The notes below the pieces were generated by a model. The model had not been told where the DNA came from. It saw nothing but the letters and a program-made list of their open reading frames with translations, and made no database searches. Positions 28,027-37,036 of a DNA stretch of 64,000 nt are shown here, in pieces. A program made the translations under genes and the position numbers. The stretch is from Agrobacterium tumefaciens str. B6 (lineage in GTDB: Bacteria; Pseudomonadota; Alphaproteobacteria; Rhizobiales; Rhizobiaceae), in NCBI RefSeq assembly GCF_001541315.1, contig NZ_LMVK01000023.1, positions 186,001 through 250,000 of the forward strand, written 5' to 3'. Within the stretch, counting starts at the first letter, position 1; each line of letters begins with the position of its first letter.

Positions 28027-29160
28027 TCAGCGCAGCAGCGCCTGCGCCTCCTCGATGCCGAGTGCTGCCGGCTGGGTGCAGGTGGTTCTCATCTCGATGA
28101 AGCGCCCTTCTTCCCCGGATTTGAGGATTGAGGTCATCACGTCGATGCCGTGCAGGGAACGATCCAGCGAGCAGCGGGCATCGCGGCCTTCCAGAATGGC
28201 AATCGCCATATCAGCAAGGCCGGCAGTGCGGTAATTAGCGCGCGGGCCGTTCGGGCTTTCCTGATTGGCGATGCCGAAGGGATGCGCCCAGTCTTCCAGC
28301 GGCTGGATATTCTTGTCGCGCCCGCTCGCCTCCACCACGCCGCCGAAGAAGTTGGGGTCCGGCACGTAGATGGAGCCTTCCGTGCCGTAAAGCTCCATAT
28401 TGGCGTGGCGATGCGACCACACGTCCCAGCTCGCCGAAAGCGTGATCGTTGCTCCGTTCACGAATTCCAGCAGCGCATGGATGTTGGTCGGCGTTTCGAC
28501 CGGGATGATCTCACCGTTCAGCGGCTGGCTGGTCACTGTGCGGGTGGGGTTCGCCATTGACGTCAATGCGCCGACACGCTTGACCGGGCCGATGAGGTTG
28601 ATGAGATTGGCGACGTAGTAGGGGCCGAGATCGAGGATCGGCCCGCCGCCCTTCAGGAAGAAGAAGCCCGGATTGGGGTGCCACATCTCCATGCCGGGGC
28701 TCATCACATGGCAGGTGCCTGACGTGATACGCCCGACCTTGCCCTCATCGATATATTGCCGGGCAAGCTGATGTGCGCCGCCGAGGAAGGTGTCCGGCGC
28801 GCAACCAACGGAGAGGTTCTTCTCCCGGGCGATACGCCGCAGTTCTTCACCCTCTTCCAGCGAAAGCACCAGCGGCTTTTCCGAATAGACGTGCTTGCCC
28901 GCTTCAAGTGCGGCTTTCGACACCGGAAAATGCGCTGCGGGAATGGTGAGGTTCACCACCACATCGATATCCTTATTGGCGAGCAGGTCCTCGATGGACT
29001 GCGCGACAACGCCGAATTCTTCCGCCCTCAGCTCCGCTGCATTGCGGTTGAGGTCGGCGCAGGCAAGCACCTTGATGCCCTTGAAGAGCGGCGCCAACGA
29101 GAAATAAGCAGACGAGATATTGCCGCATCCGATGATGCCGACGCCAAGATCTCTGGCCAT
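28027..29160 (-). CDS. Gfo/Idh/MocA family oxidoreductase
   Basis: 377-residue NAD(P)-dependent dehydrogenase. Rossmann motif GIIGCGNIS at 8-16, EKPL near 95, and a C-terminal substrate domain. Last gene of a six-gene sugar uptake operon (binding protein, two permeases, ATPase, TIM-barrel isomerase, this enzyme). In Agrobacterium such enzymes often oxidise C3 of a sugar or glycoside or interconvert inositols. Distinct from thuB in sequence. The substrate cannot be read here. Confidence 0.88.
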   Translation of the reverse strand: MARDLGVGIIGCGNISSAYFSLAPLFKGIKVLACADLNRNAAELRAEEFGVVAQSIEDLLANKDIDVVVNLTIPAAHFPVSKAALEAGKHVYSEKPLVLSLEEGEELRRIAREKNLSVGCAPDTFLGGAHQLARQYIDEGKVGRITSGTCHVMSPGMEMWHPNPGFFFLKGGGPILDLGPYYVANLINLIGPVKRVGALTSMANPTRTVTSQPLNGEIIPVETPTNIHALLEFVNGATITLSASWDVWSHRHANMELYGTEGSIYVPDPNFFGGVVEASGRDKNIQPLEDWAHPFGIANQESPNGPRANYRTAGLADMAIAILEGRDARCSLDRSLHGIDVMTSILKSGEEGRFIEMRTTCTQPAALGIEEAQALLR

Positions 29161-29184
29161 GATGAAACTCCGAAAAATTGAAAC

Positions 29185-29949
29185 TCAATAGGTTTTGAAC
29201 GATGCGATCGAGCGGGTGATGAGCCGGTCGATGTCTTTCGGGTTGTCGTGCTCGACCACGAAATGTTTCGTGGCGGATTTCGCCTTCAACGCAGCAACGA
29301 GGCCCTTCCAGTCCACTGTACCATGGCCGACATCGGCCCAGCCATCCTCATCCGCATTCTCTCCCGCAGGCGCGATATCCTTGACATGCACGGCTGTGAT
29401 GCGCTTGCCGTAGCTTTCGATCCAGGCGAGCGGATCGGCATTGCCTCTGATAATCCAGGCTATATCCGCTTCCCATTTCAGGTCCGGGCCGCCGGCAAAA
29501 ATCTGCTCCTGCGGCGTCGAGCCATCGTCAAGCGTCTTGAACTCGAAATCGTGGTTATGCCAGCCGAAGATCAGCCCGGCATCCACGAAGGGCTTACCCG
29601 CCTCCTGCAGGCGCTTGCCGAAGGCGAACCAGCCTGCGGCATCTGTCGGGCGCTGGTCAGGCATCAGGTAAGGGCAATAGATCGCCTCCACGCCCAGAAC
29701 TCTCGCGATGTTCAGCGCCTTTTTCGGATCGCCCTCAAGAAGATCGAGACCGAAATGGCCAGTTGGCATGGTCAAGCCGTTGGCATCGAGTTCGGCGCGC
29801 AGACCTTTCAGACCAGCTTCATCCAGCGACGCATACATCGCGCCGTAGCCTTCGACATGTTTATAACCCGCCGCCGAAAGCTTTTTCAGAATATCGGAAA
29901 AAGGCTGAAAATTGCGGGCGCTGTAAAGCTGGAAACCGAGTTCTGTCAT
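29185..29949 (-). CDS. Sugar phosphate isomerase/epimerase-like TIM-barrel protein
   Basis: 254 residues of the xylose-isomerase-like/AP endonuclease 2 superfamily. Metal-site segments are visible: FGWHNHDFEF near 148-157, WEADIAWI near 178, VHVKDIAP near 207 and VVEHDNP near 240. Start ATG 29949 (MTELGFQLYS) has GGAGGAG just upstream; ATG 29961 lacks a site. Lies 24 bases before the Gfo/Idh gene. Such proteins can be isomerases, epimerases, dehydratases or, with Gfo/Idh partners, act on 3-keto-glycosides. Confidence 0.82.
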   Translation of the reverse strand: MTELGFQLYSARNFQPFSDILKKLSAAGYKHVEGYGAMYASLDEAGLKGLRAELDANGLTMPTGHFGLDLLEGDPKKALNIARVLGVEAIYCPYLMPDQRPTDAAGWFAFGKRLQEAGKPFVDAGLIFGWHNHDFEFKTLDDGSTPQEQIFAGGPDLKWEADIAWIIRGNADPLAWIESYGKRITAVHVKDIAPAGENADEDGWADVGHGTVDWKGLVAALKAKSATKHFVVEHDNPKDIDRLITRSIASFKTY

Positions 29950-30006
29950 TGTCTCCTCCATAGAGATCTGGGTCTTGGGATTGTGTGGGGGGAAATCGAA
30001 GCTGTT

Positions 30007-31095
30007 CTAGAGCCGTTCCTCGCTTTGCGCATCGAAAAGCGAGGCCATCGTCATGTCGAGGCCGAGGCGCACCTTGGTGCCCGGTGAAAACCGCCTATGG
30101 CCGCCGACACGCACGGACATGGTATGCCCGGCATGTTTCAGCCAGATCAGATTGTCGGCGCCCATCGGCTCCTCGATATCGACGATCGCCTCGTGCACCT
30201 CACCGCCAACAATATCGGCATCGACGCGCACATGTTCCGGGCGGACACCCAGAACCACGGCACGGCCGGCGGCAAGCAACCTCTCCGGATGATAACCGTC
30301 CAGCGCGAAAGTCACGCCATTGGTGGTGAAGACCACCTTGCCGTCCTTTTCGATCAACTCGCCGCGCAGGAAATTCATCGAGGGCGAGCCGATGAAGCCG
30401 GCGACGAAGAGGTTCCGCGGTTTGTTATAGATGGTGACGGGATCGGCCAGCTGCTGGATGACACCGCTTTTCATGATGGCGATGCGATCCGCCAGCGTCA
30501 GCGCCTCGATCTGGTCGTGCGTCACATAGATCATGGTGTTTTTCAGCGACTGGTGCAGCCGCTTGATTTCGACGCGCAGTTCCGAGCGCAGCTTGGCGTC
30601 GAGGTTGGAAAGCGGCTCGTCGAACAGGAACACATCCACATCCCGCACCAGCGCCCGGCCGATCGCCACGCGCTGACGCTGGCCGCCGGACAGTTCGGCA
30701 GGCTTGCGTTTCAGCAGCGGCTCGATCTGCAAGATGCCCGCCGCCCGTTTCACGCGCCGGTCGATTTCCTCTTTCGGCACCTTTGCGACCTGAAGGCCGA
30801 AGGACAGGTTTTTCTCCACCGTCATCTGCGGATAAAGCGCATAGGACTGGAACACCATGCCGATGCCGCGATCCTTCGGTTCCTCCCAGGTGACGTTGCG
30901 GTCCTTGATGAATATCTGCCCGTCGGTCGGTTCCAGAAGGCCGGCAATGCAGTTGAGAAGGGTCGACTTGCCGCAGCCGGACGAGCCGAGCAGCACGAGG
31001 AATTCGCCGTCGTAAATATCGAGATTGAGGTCTTTCAGCACGGTGACGGCACCGAACGACAGGGAAAGATCGCGAATGGAAACGCTTTTGTTCAT
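30007..31095 (-). CDS. Sugar ABC transporter ATPase, MalK/UgpC type
   Basis: 362 residues from ATG 31095; a TTG at 31104 overlapping the permease stop is the alternative. Walker A GSSGCGKST near 36, signature LSGGQRQRVAIGRA near 135, DEPLSNLDAKLR and the THDQIEAL H-loop, then the TOBE regulatory domain ending in a short basic tail. Powers the two permeases upstream in the operon. Separate from thuK in sequence, so the two systems are not recent copies. Confidence 0.9.
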   Translation of the reverse strand: MNKSVSIRDLSLSFGAVTVLKDLNLDIYDGEFLVLLGSSGCGKSTLLNCIAGLLEPTDGQIFIKDRNVTWEEPKDRGIGMVFQSYALYPQMTVEKNLSFGLQVAKVPKEEIDRRVKRAAGILQIEPLLKRKPAELSGGQRQRVAIGRALVRDVDVFLFDEPLSNLDAKLRSELRVEIKRLHQSLKNTMIYVTHDQIEALTLADRIAIMKSGVIQQLADPVTIYNKPRNLFVAGFIGSPSMNFLRGELIEKDGKVVFTTNGVTFALDGYHPERLLAAGRAVVLGVRPEHVRVDADIVGGEVHEAIVDIEEPMGADNLIWLKHAGHTMSVRVGGHRRFSPGTKVRLGLDMTMASLFDAQSEERL

Positions 31096-31100
31096 ATAAC

Positions 31101-32042
31101 TCAACCTTTTACTGCGCCTGCAGCAATGCCGCGGACGAAAAGCCTGCCGGAGACGAAATAGACGATCAGCGGCACGGCCCCGGTCAGAAGGGTTGCGGCC
31201 ATGTTGACGTTGTATTCCTTCACGCCCTGCACGGAGTTGACGATGTTATTGAGCTGCACGGTCATCGGATAATATTCCGGCCGCGTGAACACCACGCCGA
31301 ACAGGAAGTCGTTCCAGATGCCGGTCACCTGCAGGATCATCGCCACAACGAAGATCGGCAGCGACATGGGCAGCATGATACGGAGATAGATCTGCCAGAA
31401 ATTGGCGCCATCGATACGCGCCGCCTTAAACAACTCTTCCGGCAGCGAGGCGAAATAGTTGCGGAACAGCAGCGTCAGGATCGGCATGCCGAAGATGGTG
31501 TGAACGATGACGAGGCCGGTCAGCGTGCCATAGACGCCCATTTCGCGCAGCACGATAACGATCGGATAGATCATCACCTGATAGGGAATGAAGGCGCCGA
31601 TGATGAGGATGGAGAAGAACAGTTCTGACCCTTTGAACTTCCAGTTCGCGATGGCGTAACCGCTGACGGAAGCGACGATGATCGAGATGACGACCGACGG
31701 CACGAGGATGCGCACCGAGTTCCAGAATCCGCGCGAAAGCCCGTCACAGTTCAATCCCGTGCAGGCATTGGCCCAGGCCTTCACCCAGGGCTCAAAGGTG
31801 ATTTCCACCGGCGGCGCAAAGATGTTGCCCAGCCGGATTTCCGGCATGCCCTTCAGCGAGGTGACAACCATCACGTATAGCGGCAGCAGGTAATAGGCGG
31901 CGGCAACGAACAGCGTGCCGTAAAGAATGATGTTGCGGCGGGAAAAGGTTTTCCTTGGCTTCTTGCCGCGCGGGCCGGAAAGGTCCTGGGCAACCGCATC
32001 GGTTGCGGCGGCGACCGTGTTCAGTGTGCTGATATTAGCCAC
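31101..32042 (-). CDS. Sugar ABC transporter permease, MalG type
   Basis: 313 residues with a 35-residue cytoplasmic N-terminus and six membrane segments. EAA loop ELFKAARIDGANFWQIYLRI near 215. Ends GIAAGAVKG. Overlaps the upstream permease by 8 bases (32035-32042), suggesting coupled synthesis. Confidence 0.9.
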   Translation of the reverse strand: MANISTLNTVAAATDAVAQDLSGPRGKKPRKTFSRRNIILYGTLFVAAAYYLLPLYVMVVTSLKGMPEIRLGNIFAPPVEITFEPWVKAWANACTGLNCDGLSRGFWNSVRILVPSVVISIIVASVSGYAIANWKFKGSELFFSILIIGAFIPYQVMIYPIVIVLREMGVYGTLTGLVIVHTIFGMPILTLLFRNYFASLPEELFKAARIDGANFWQIYLRIMLPMSLPIFVVAMILQVTGIWNDFLFGVVFTRPEYYPMTVQLNNIVNSVQGVKEYNVNMAATLLTGAVPLIVYFVSGRLFVRGIAAGAVKG

Positions 32043-32937
32043 GCTTCTTGCCTCCGAATTCGAGGTAGGCCCATGGGATGACGATGATGGCGACGGTCAG
32101 AAGCATCATGGTCGAGGCGGCGAAGCCCTGCCCCAGGTTCTGCGCCTGAAACATATAGTCATAGACATATTTCGCCGGCACTTCGGAGGCGATGCCCGGC
32201 CCACCGCTGGTCTGCGCCACCACCAGATCGTAAACCTTGACGATGCCGCTGGCGATGATGACGAGCGTGGTGATGAAGACGGGCCGCATCATGGGAATGA
32301 TGATGAGAATATAGGTCTTCCACATCGGAATGCCGTCGACGCGTGCAGCTTTCCAGATATCCTCATCGATACCGCGAAGACCGGCAAGCATCAGGCACAT
32401 GACGAGCCCCGTGCCCTGCCAGAGCGCTGCAATCAAGATGCCATAAATGACGATCTGGGAATTATAGAGCGGATCGAAGGTGAAGCTTTCCCAACCCATC
32501 GAGCGGACCACGGACTGGATGCCGAATTCCGGGTTCAACAGCCATTGCCAGACGAGGCCGGTGACGATGAAGGACAAGGCGAAGGGATAAAGAAATATCG
32601 TGCGGAAGGTGTTTTCAAACCGGATTTTCTGATCCATCAGCGCCGCCAGCACGAAGCCGATGACGAGACTGAAGATCAGCGACAGCACGCCGTATATCGC
32701 GAGATTCTGGATGGACACGATCCAGCGCGGCGCGGCCCACAGACGCTCATATTGGTCAAAACCGATGAAGCTTGCCCGCGGCAGAAGCTTGGAATTGGTG
32801 AAGGAATAAATCACCGTCCAGATCGTTCCGCCGAGGAAGATCACCATGGCGGTTAGGATCATGGGAATGGAGGCAATCTTGGAATTGAGATTGCGGAAAA
32901 GCTGGTTGGGACGCCCTGAGCGCGTTTGACCTGCCAT
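32035..32937 (-). CDS. Sugar ABC transporter permease, MalF type
   Basis: 300 residues. Start ATG 32937 (MAGQTRSGRP) follows GGAGGAGG by 5 bases, with a perfect palindrome directly before that site. Six membrane segments; EAA loop DIWKAARVDGIPMWKTYILI near 190. It is separated from the binding-protein gene by 144 bases, long enough for its own promoter. Confidence 0.9.
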   Translation of the reverse strand: MAGQTRSGRPNQLFRNLNSKIASIPMILTAMVIFLGGTIWTVIYSFTNSKLLPRASFIGFDQYERLWAAPRWIVSIQNLAIYGVLSLIFSLVIGFVLAALMDQKIRFENTFRTIFLYPFALSFIVTGLVWQWLLNPEFGIQSVVRSMGWESFTFDPLYNSQIVIYGILIAALWQGTGLVMCLMLAGLRGIDEDIWKAARVDGIPMWKTYILIIIPMMRPVFITTLVIIASGIVKVYDLVVAQTSGGPGIASEVPAKYVYDYMFQAQNLGQGFAASTMMLLTVAIIVIPWAYLEFGGKKRG

Positions 32938-32948
32938 GTTACCTCCTC

Positions 32949-32962
32949 CTGTAACGTTACAG
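32949..32962. promoter_or_regulatory. LacI-type operator candidate before the permease gene
   Basis: Perfect 14-base palindrome CTGTAACGTTACAG, 11 bases upstream of the permease ATG and touching its ribosome binding site. The central AACGTT is typical of LacI/GalR-family sites. A close relative occurs in front of the binding-protein gene (34330-34343). The cognate repressor is not in this window. Confidence 0.65.
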
Positions 32963-33081
32963 TCAACGACCGAGCAAAAAGCCCCGCCGCGTGAAACCCC
33001 GACCAGTGCCAACTGTTCTGGCGCAAGCCGGACGTTGGAAAGGGGAGCAGCGAACCGCTCCCCGATCCGGAGAGATTACAA

Positions 33082-34314
33082 TCAGTCAGCCGAACCGATA
33101 ATGTCCGCGAAGCGCTTCTGCCCGTCTTCCGCCGACATCGAGCCCGCGAAGAACTCCGCCATCAGGTCTTCCTTCTGTTTCTGCGTATCGGCAGAAATCA
33201 GCTGGTCGGTGCTGGTCAGCGCATTGCCTTTGGCCAGAATTGCCAGACCCTTTTTCATGCAGTCATTGGCTGCATTGAGGTCGACGTCGCCGCGGATCGG
33301 CAGCGAGCCTTTTTTCAGGTTAAAGGCCACCTGCGTTTTCGGATCAACAATGGTTGCGGCAAGAACGTCCTGCGCCTTGGTTTTCGCCTCGTCTTTCAAA
33401 ACAGGGAAATAAAAGGCGTCGCCACCCGTGGTGAGGTATTCACTGAGACCCAGACCGGGAAGGCAGGAATAGTCCGTGCCGGCTTTCTGATTGGCAAGCT
33501 GGAATTCGCCCTGTGCCCAGTCGCCCATGATCTGGCCGCCGGCCTTGCCCGTTATCACCATATTCGTGGCCTGATTCCAGTCCTGAACATTGGTGCCCTT
33601 GGCCATGTCGCGGGCCTCGACGGCAGCTGCGAAAATCTTCGCCATATCAGGACCGGCTGCCGCTTCGGCATCCTTGTCGCCATAGACCTTCTGATAAAGG
33701 TCCTTGCCGCCAATCGAAAGCGTCAGCGTGTCGAACAGGCCGTTCGCCTGCCATGCCTGGCCGCCAAGCGCGAGCGGCTGGATGCCCGCCTTTTTCAGCG
33801 CCGGTGCGGCTGCGACGAATTCCGTCCAGTTCTTCGGAACCTCTACGCCCGCCTTTTTGAAGGCCGCATTGGAAAGCCACAGCCATTGCCAGGAATGGAT
33901 ATTGACCGGCGCACAATAAATCTTGCCGTCGATGGTGCAGCTGTCGAGCAGGCTTGCCGGCTTGATCACATCTTTCCAGTTACCCTTTGCGGCAACATCG
34001 GAAAGATCGCGCATCAGGCCTGCCTGGACAAGCTCTTCCGCCTGCCGGCCGTGGTTGAACTGGGTGGCACCCATCGGGTCGCCACCGGTGATGCGGCTGA
34101 TCATGATCGGCCGGGCCGTGCCGCCCGAACCGGCAATCGCGCCGTCCACCCATTTATTGCCGGTCGCGTCGAAAGCCTTGGCCAGTTCGGCGACGGCAGC
34201 GGCTTCGCCGCCCGATGTCCACCAATGGGTCACCTCAAGATCGGTGGCCCCGGCAATACCCGCCGGAATCATGACGCTGGCCAGAAAAGCCGCAGAAATA
34301 ACACGCATTCGCAT
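33082..34314 (-). CDS. Sugar ABC transporter binding protein
   Basis: Periplasmic binding protein, family 1, 410 residues, signal peptide 1-23 (cut after AGIAGA). The mature start EVTHWWTSGGEAAAV and the SWQWLWLSNAAF segment resemble glucose/mannose-type binding proteins. GGAGGAG is 5 bases before the ATG. First gene of the operon that continues with two permeases, ATPase, isomerase-like and Gfo/Idh genes. A monosaccharide or glycoside is the likely ligand. Confidence 0.88.
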   Translation of the reverse strand: MRMRVISAAFLASVMIPAGIAGATDLEVTHWWTSGGEAAAVAELAKAFDATGNKWVDGAIAGSGGTARPIMISRITGGDPMGATQFNHGRQAEELVQAGLMRDLSDVAAKGNWKDVIKPASLLDSCTIDGKIYCAPVNIHSWQWLWLSNAAFKKAGVEVPKNWTEFVAAAPALKKAGIQPLALGGQAWQANGLFDTLTLSIGGKDLYQKVYGDKDAEAAAGPDMAKIFAAAVEARDMAKGTNVQDWNQATNMVITGKAGGQIMGDWAQGEFQLANQKAGTDYSCLPGLGLSEYLTTGGDAFYFPVLKDEAKTKAQDVLAATIVDPKTQVAFNLKKGSLPIRGDVDLNAANDCMKKGLAILAKGNALTSTDQLISADTQKQKEDLMAEFFAGSMSAEDGQKRFADIIGSAD

Positions 34315-34329
34315 GAGTCTCCTCCCTCA

Positions 34330-34343
34330 CTGAAACGTTGCAG
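34330..34343. promoter_or_regulatory. LacI-type operator candidate before the binding-protein gene
   Basis: CTGAAACGTTGCAG, an imperfect copy of the palindrome at 32949-32962 (12 of 14 bases match as printed), 15 bases upstream of the ATG. Same AACGTT core and the same placement beside the ribosome binding site, so one repressor may control both. Confidence 0.6.
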
Positions 34344-34536
34344 TTGGAACGTATGCGAAGATTTTTGATTAGGCAACCGCCTAAAATACGAATCTCGCCA
34401 CCACCGTCAGGAGGCATTTCGAACGGGCAGGAAATATGCCGAACAGCCAGGCGACGCAGGGGATTGGACCGCGTAATCCAAACGCAATGCCGGTCATTTA
34501 CAGACCCCATGGTGAGGAAAACAGGCGAAAGAGACC

Positions 34537-35259
34537 ATGAAACGCTGGCATATTCTTTTGATCATCGGACTGACCGGTGTCGCATCGCTTTTACTGGCAA
34601 CGTTTGAGCAGCTTATACCGGGGCAGCAAGCTTCATTGGCTATGCGCCTGCTGATCCTCGTCCAGCCGGCAATCCTGACCGTTACAGCGGTGGCAACCGG
34701 TCAGGCTCTTGCCGCGAAACTCGGGCTTGGCGCCCCGTTGATCGATAGCTGGTTGCAGGGTGACAATACGCGCGCAGTGCTGCGAAGACAGTTGCCGCCT
34801 GCGCTTGCGGCGGGCATTGCCGTCGCCGTGTTGATGATCATCTATTCGTCGGTGATCCTGCCCCTGATCACGGATGCGGCAACCCTGGCAAAAATGACCA
34901 GATTTGACGTCCCGCTGGCGACCCGGATTTTATATGGCGGCATCACGGAAGAGCTGCTGACCCGGTGGGGCCTGATGTCGTTTTTCGCATGGGCCCTCTG
35001 GCGCATGACAGGAAGCGGGGAAATCCGATCATCTCTTGTATGGGCTGCCATCATAATCGCCGCAGCTCTCTTCGCCGCCGGCCATCTGCCGTTTCTGTTC
35101 ACGATCGCCGCTCAGCCGCAACCGGCGCTCGTCCTTGCGGTGCTGCTCGGCAACTTTATTCCCGGCCTCATCTTCGGGTGGCTATTCTGGCGTCGGGGAC
35201 TGGAAGCGGCGATACTGTCCCATGGCTTTGCCCATTGCGTGAACGCGCTGGCTGCCTGA
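34537..35259 (+). CDS. CPBP-family intramembrane metalloprotease
   Basis: 240 residues, eight hydrophobic segments. The glutamic-type/CAAX motifs are visible: EELLTRW with E138, E139 and R143, then a GHLPF His near 183, and the late HGFAHCVNAL motif near the end. CPBP proteins act in prenyl-protein processing, bacteriocin self-immunity or anti-sigma cleavage in different bacteria. Here it stands alone, divergent from the sugar operon, so the context gives no clue. Confidence 0.82.
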   Translation: MKRWHILLIIGLTGVASLLLATFEQLIPGQQASLAMRLLILVQPAILTVTAVATGQALAAKLGLGAPLIDSWLQGDNTRAVLRRQLPPALAAGIAVAVLMIIYSSVILPLITDAATLAKMTRFDVPLATRILYGGITEELLTRWGLMSFFAWALWRMTGSGEIRSSLVWAAIIIAAALFAAGHLPFLFTIAAQPQPALVLAVLLGNFIPGLIFGWLFWRRGLEAAILSHGFAHCVNALAA

Positions 35260-35261
35260 AC

Positions 35262-35298
35262 CAAAAAAGGCGAAGCGGACTTATGTCCACCTCGCCTT
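35262..35298 (-). terminator. Rho-independent terminator after manC
   Basis: On the minus strand AAGGCGA and GGAC (35298 downward) pair with GTCC and TCGCCTT, followed by six T. It begins 27 bases after the manC stop. The plus strand has no matching T-run. Confidence 0.8.
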
Positions 35299-35324
35299 AT
35301 GTTCCCTTTGCGTAGGCAGCGCCC

Positions 35325-36755
35325 CTATTGCCTCTTGTAATCATCCTCGATGCGGATGACATCGTCCTCGCCGATATAGGCCCCGGTCTGGATTTCGACC
35401 AGTTCGAGCGGAATCTGCCCCTCATTTGCCAGCCGGTGCGGCTGGCCGATCGGGATATAAACCGACTGGTTTTCCGTCAGCAGCCGGGTTTCCTCGCCGA
35501 TCGTGACAGTCGCGGTTCCCTTCACGACGATCCAGTGTTCCGAGCGGTGATAGTGTTTCTGGAACGAAATGCGGTGGCCGGGATCGACCGTGATGTGGCC
35601 CACCCGGTAACGCTCGTCCACATACATGTGTTCGATATAACCCCAGGGGCGATAGACGCGCTTGTGGGTCTGCGTCTGTGGCGCGTGCTCGCTGTCCTTC
35701 AGCTTTTCCACCAGACCCTTCACATCCTGCACCCGGTTTTTCGGCACCACCAGAACCGCATCCTTGGTGGCCACCACCACCATGTCCTTCGCGCCCACCA
35801 CCGTCGTCAGCAATTGCGTGGAGTGGATGAGGCAGCCTTCGGAATCGATGAAGACGCCGTTACCTTCCAGTGCGTTGTCGTTGCCGCGCTTGTCGGCAAT
35901 CTCCCAGATCGCATCCCAGCTGCCGATATCCGACCAGCGGAAATGGCCGTGCACCACCGCCATACGCTTGGTCTTCTCGATCACCGCATAGTCGATGGAG
36001 TTTTTCGGGGAAGCCTCGAAGCTTTCCTGATGCAGGCGCACGAAACCGAGGTCGCTTTCATATTGCTCGACCGCCTGCGTCACCGCGGCAAGGATCTCCG
36101 GCGCGAAGGCCTTCAGTTCGGCGATCATCACATCGGAACGGAACAGGAAGTTACCGGAGTTCCAGAGATAACCTTTTTCCAAGTAGGAGATCGCCGTCTT
36201 CACATCCGGCTTCTCGACAAAAGCATCGACGGTGCTGAGGTCTTCCTCGCCGTCGATCGCCTCGCCCGGTTTGATATAACCGTAGGAGGTACGCGGCTCG
36301 GTCGGCACGAGGCCGAAGACGACGATATTGCCCTGATCGGCGGCTTTTGCGCCGAGCTTCACGGCATCGGAAAACTTTTGGGCATCGAGCACCACATGGT
36401 CGGCGGCAAGCGCCAGCACCAGGCATCCGGGCTCGCGGCGCTCGGCAAGCACGGCGGCGGCGGCCATCGCGGCGGCGCTGTCGCGGCGGGCGGGCTCAAG
36501 CACCACCGTTGCCGGCAGATCGATCTCTTCCGCCTGGCGCCGAGCGAAGAAACGGAAATCCTCGTTGGTGATCACAAGCGGTTCGGCATAAAGGCTCTTG
36601 TCGCCCACCCGCTGCAGCGTCTGCTGATAGGTCGAAAGATTGCCGACCAGCGGCTGGAACTGCTTGGGCAACTGATCGCGCGATACCGGCCAAAGCCGGG
36701 AACCAGCACCGCCGGCAAGAAGAACCGGCGTGATCTTTCGAGATTGTTCCTTCAC
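35325..36755 (-). CDS. Mannose-1-phosphate guanylyltransferase/mannose-6-phosphate isomerase
   Basis: Bifunctional enzyme (AlgA/ManC/XanB/NoeJ type) of 476 residues giving GDP-mannose for surface polysaccharides. The pyrophosphorylase signature LAGGAGSRLWPVSR is at 13-26 with PKQF after it, and FVEKPD near 175. The type II isomerase cupin is at about 365-473, with the metal-ligand region HRSEHWIVV and the PHRLAN segment. It stands alone; its nearest polysaccharide genes are exoYFQ 27 kb away, so it may feed LPS or another polymer. Confidence 0.92.
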   Translation of the reverse strand: MKEQSRKITPVLLAGGAGSRLWPVSRDQLPKQFQPLVGNLSTYQQTLQRVGDKSLYAEPLVITNEDFRFFARRQAEEIDLPATVVLEPARRDSAAAMAAAAVLAERREPGCLVLALAADHVVLDAQKFSDAVKLGAKAADQGNIVVFGLVPTEPRTSYGYIKPGEAIDGEEDLSTVDAFVEKPDVKTAISYLEKGYLWNSGNFLFRSDVMIAELKAFAPEILAAVTQAVEQYESDLGFVRLHQESFEASPKNSIDYAVIEKTKRMAVVHGHFRWSDIGSWDAIWEIADKRGNDNALEGNGVFIDSEGCLIHSTQLLTTVVGAKDMVVVATKDAVLVVPKNRVQDVKGLVEKLKDSEHAPQTQTHKRVYRPWGYIEHMYVDERYRVGHITVDPGHRISFQKHYHRSEHWIVVKGTATVTIGEETRLLTENQSVYIPIGQPHRLANEGQIPLELVEIQTGAYIGEDDVIRIEDDYKRQ

Positions 36756-36982
36756 AACAAAACCTTTCCAACTCTAAAAATTTCCCGGCGCGCCGGACAA
36801 TATACATATTTCGAAATGCCGCCATCATCGGTTCACGGGCGGATAAGCGCAAGCTCATAAATTCGCCTTGTGAAAGCTTGGTGAACGGCGGGGTGTTTGC
36901 CGGCAGGACCGTTTTCCTAACGCAAGGGCGAGCGCGAGGTTCCGCACGGAATGGCCTCGCACTCCGGCCAAAGGCAAAGAAA

Positions 36983-37013
36983 AACCCCGGGGACCATGCC
37001 CCGGGGTTCCTTT
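36983..37013. terminator. Bidirectional-type terminator after gcd
   Basis: Ten-base perfect stem AACCCCGGGG (36983-36992) and CCCCGGGGTT (36999-37008) with loop ACCATG. Minus-strand reading gives TTTTTC after the stem, so it ends the gcd transcript 24 bases after its stop; the plus strand continues CCTTTTT. Confidence 0.88.
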
Positions 37014-37036
37014 TTCAGAGTGATAAACCGCCAAGA

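Noticed and set aside
35328-36860. Plus-strand frame of 510 codons opposite manC
   Set aside because: Shadow frame; manC on the minus strand has catalytic motifs of both domains.
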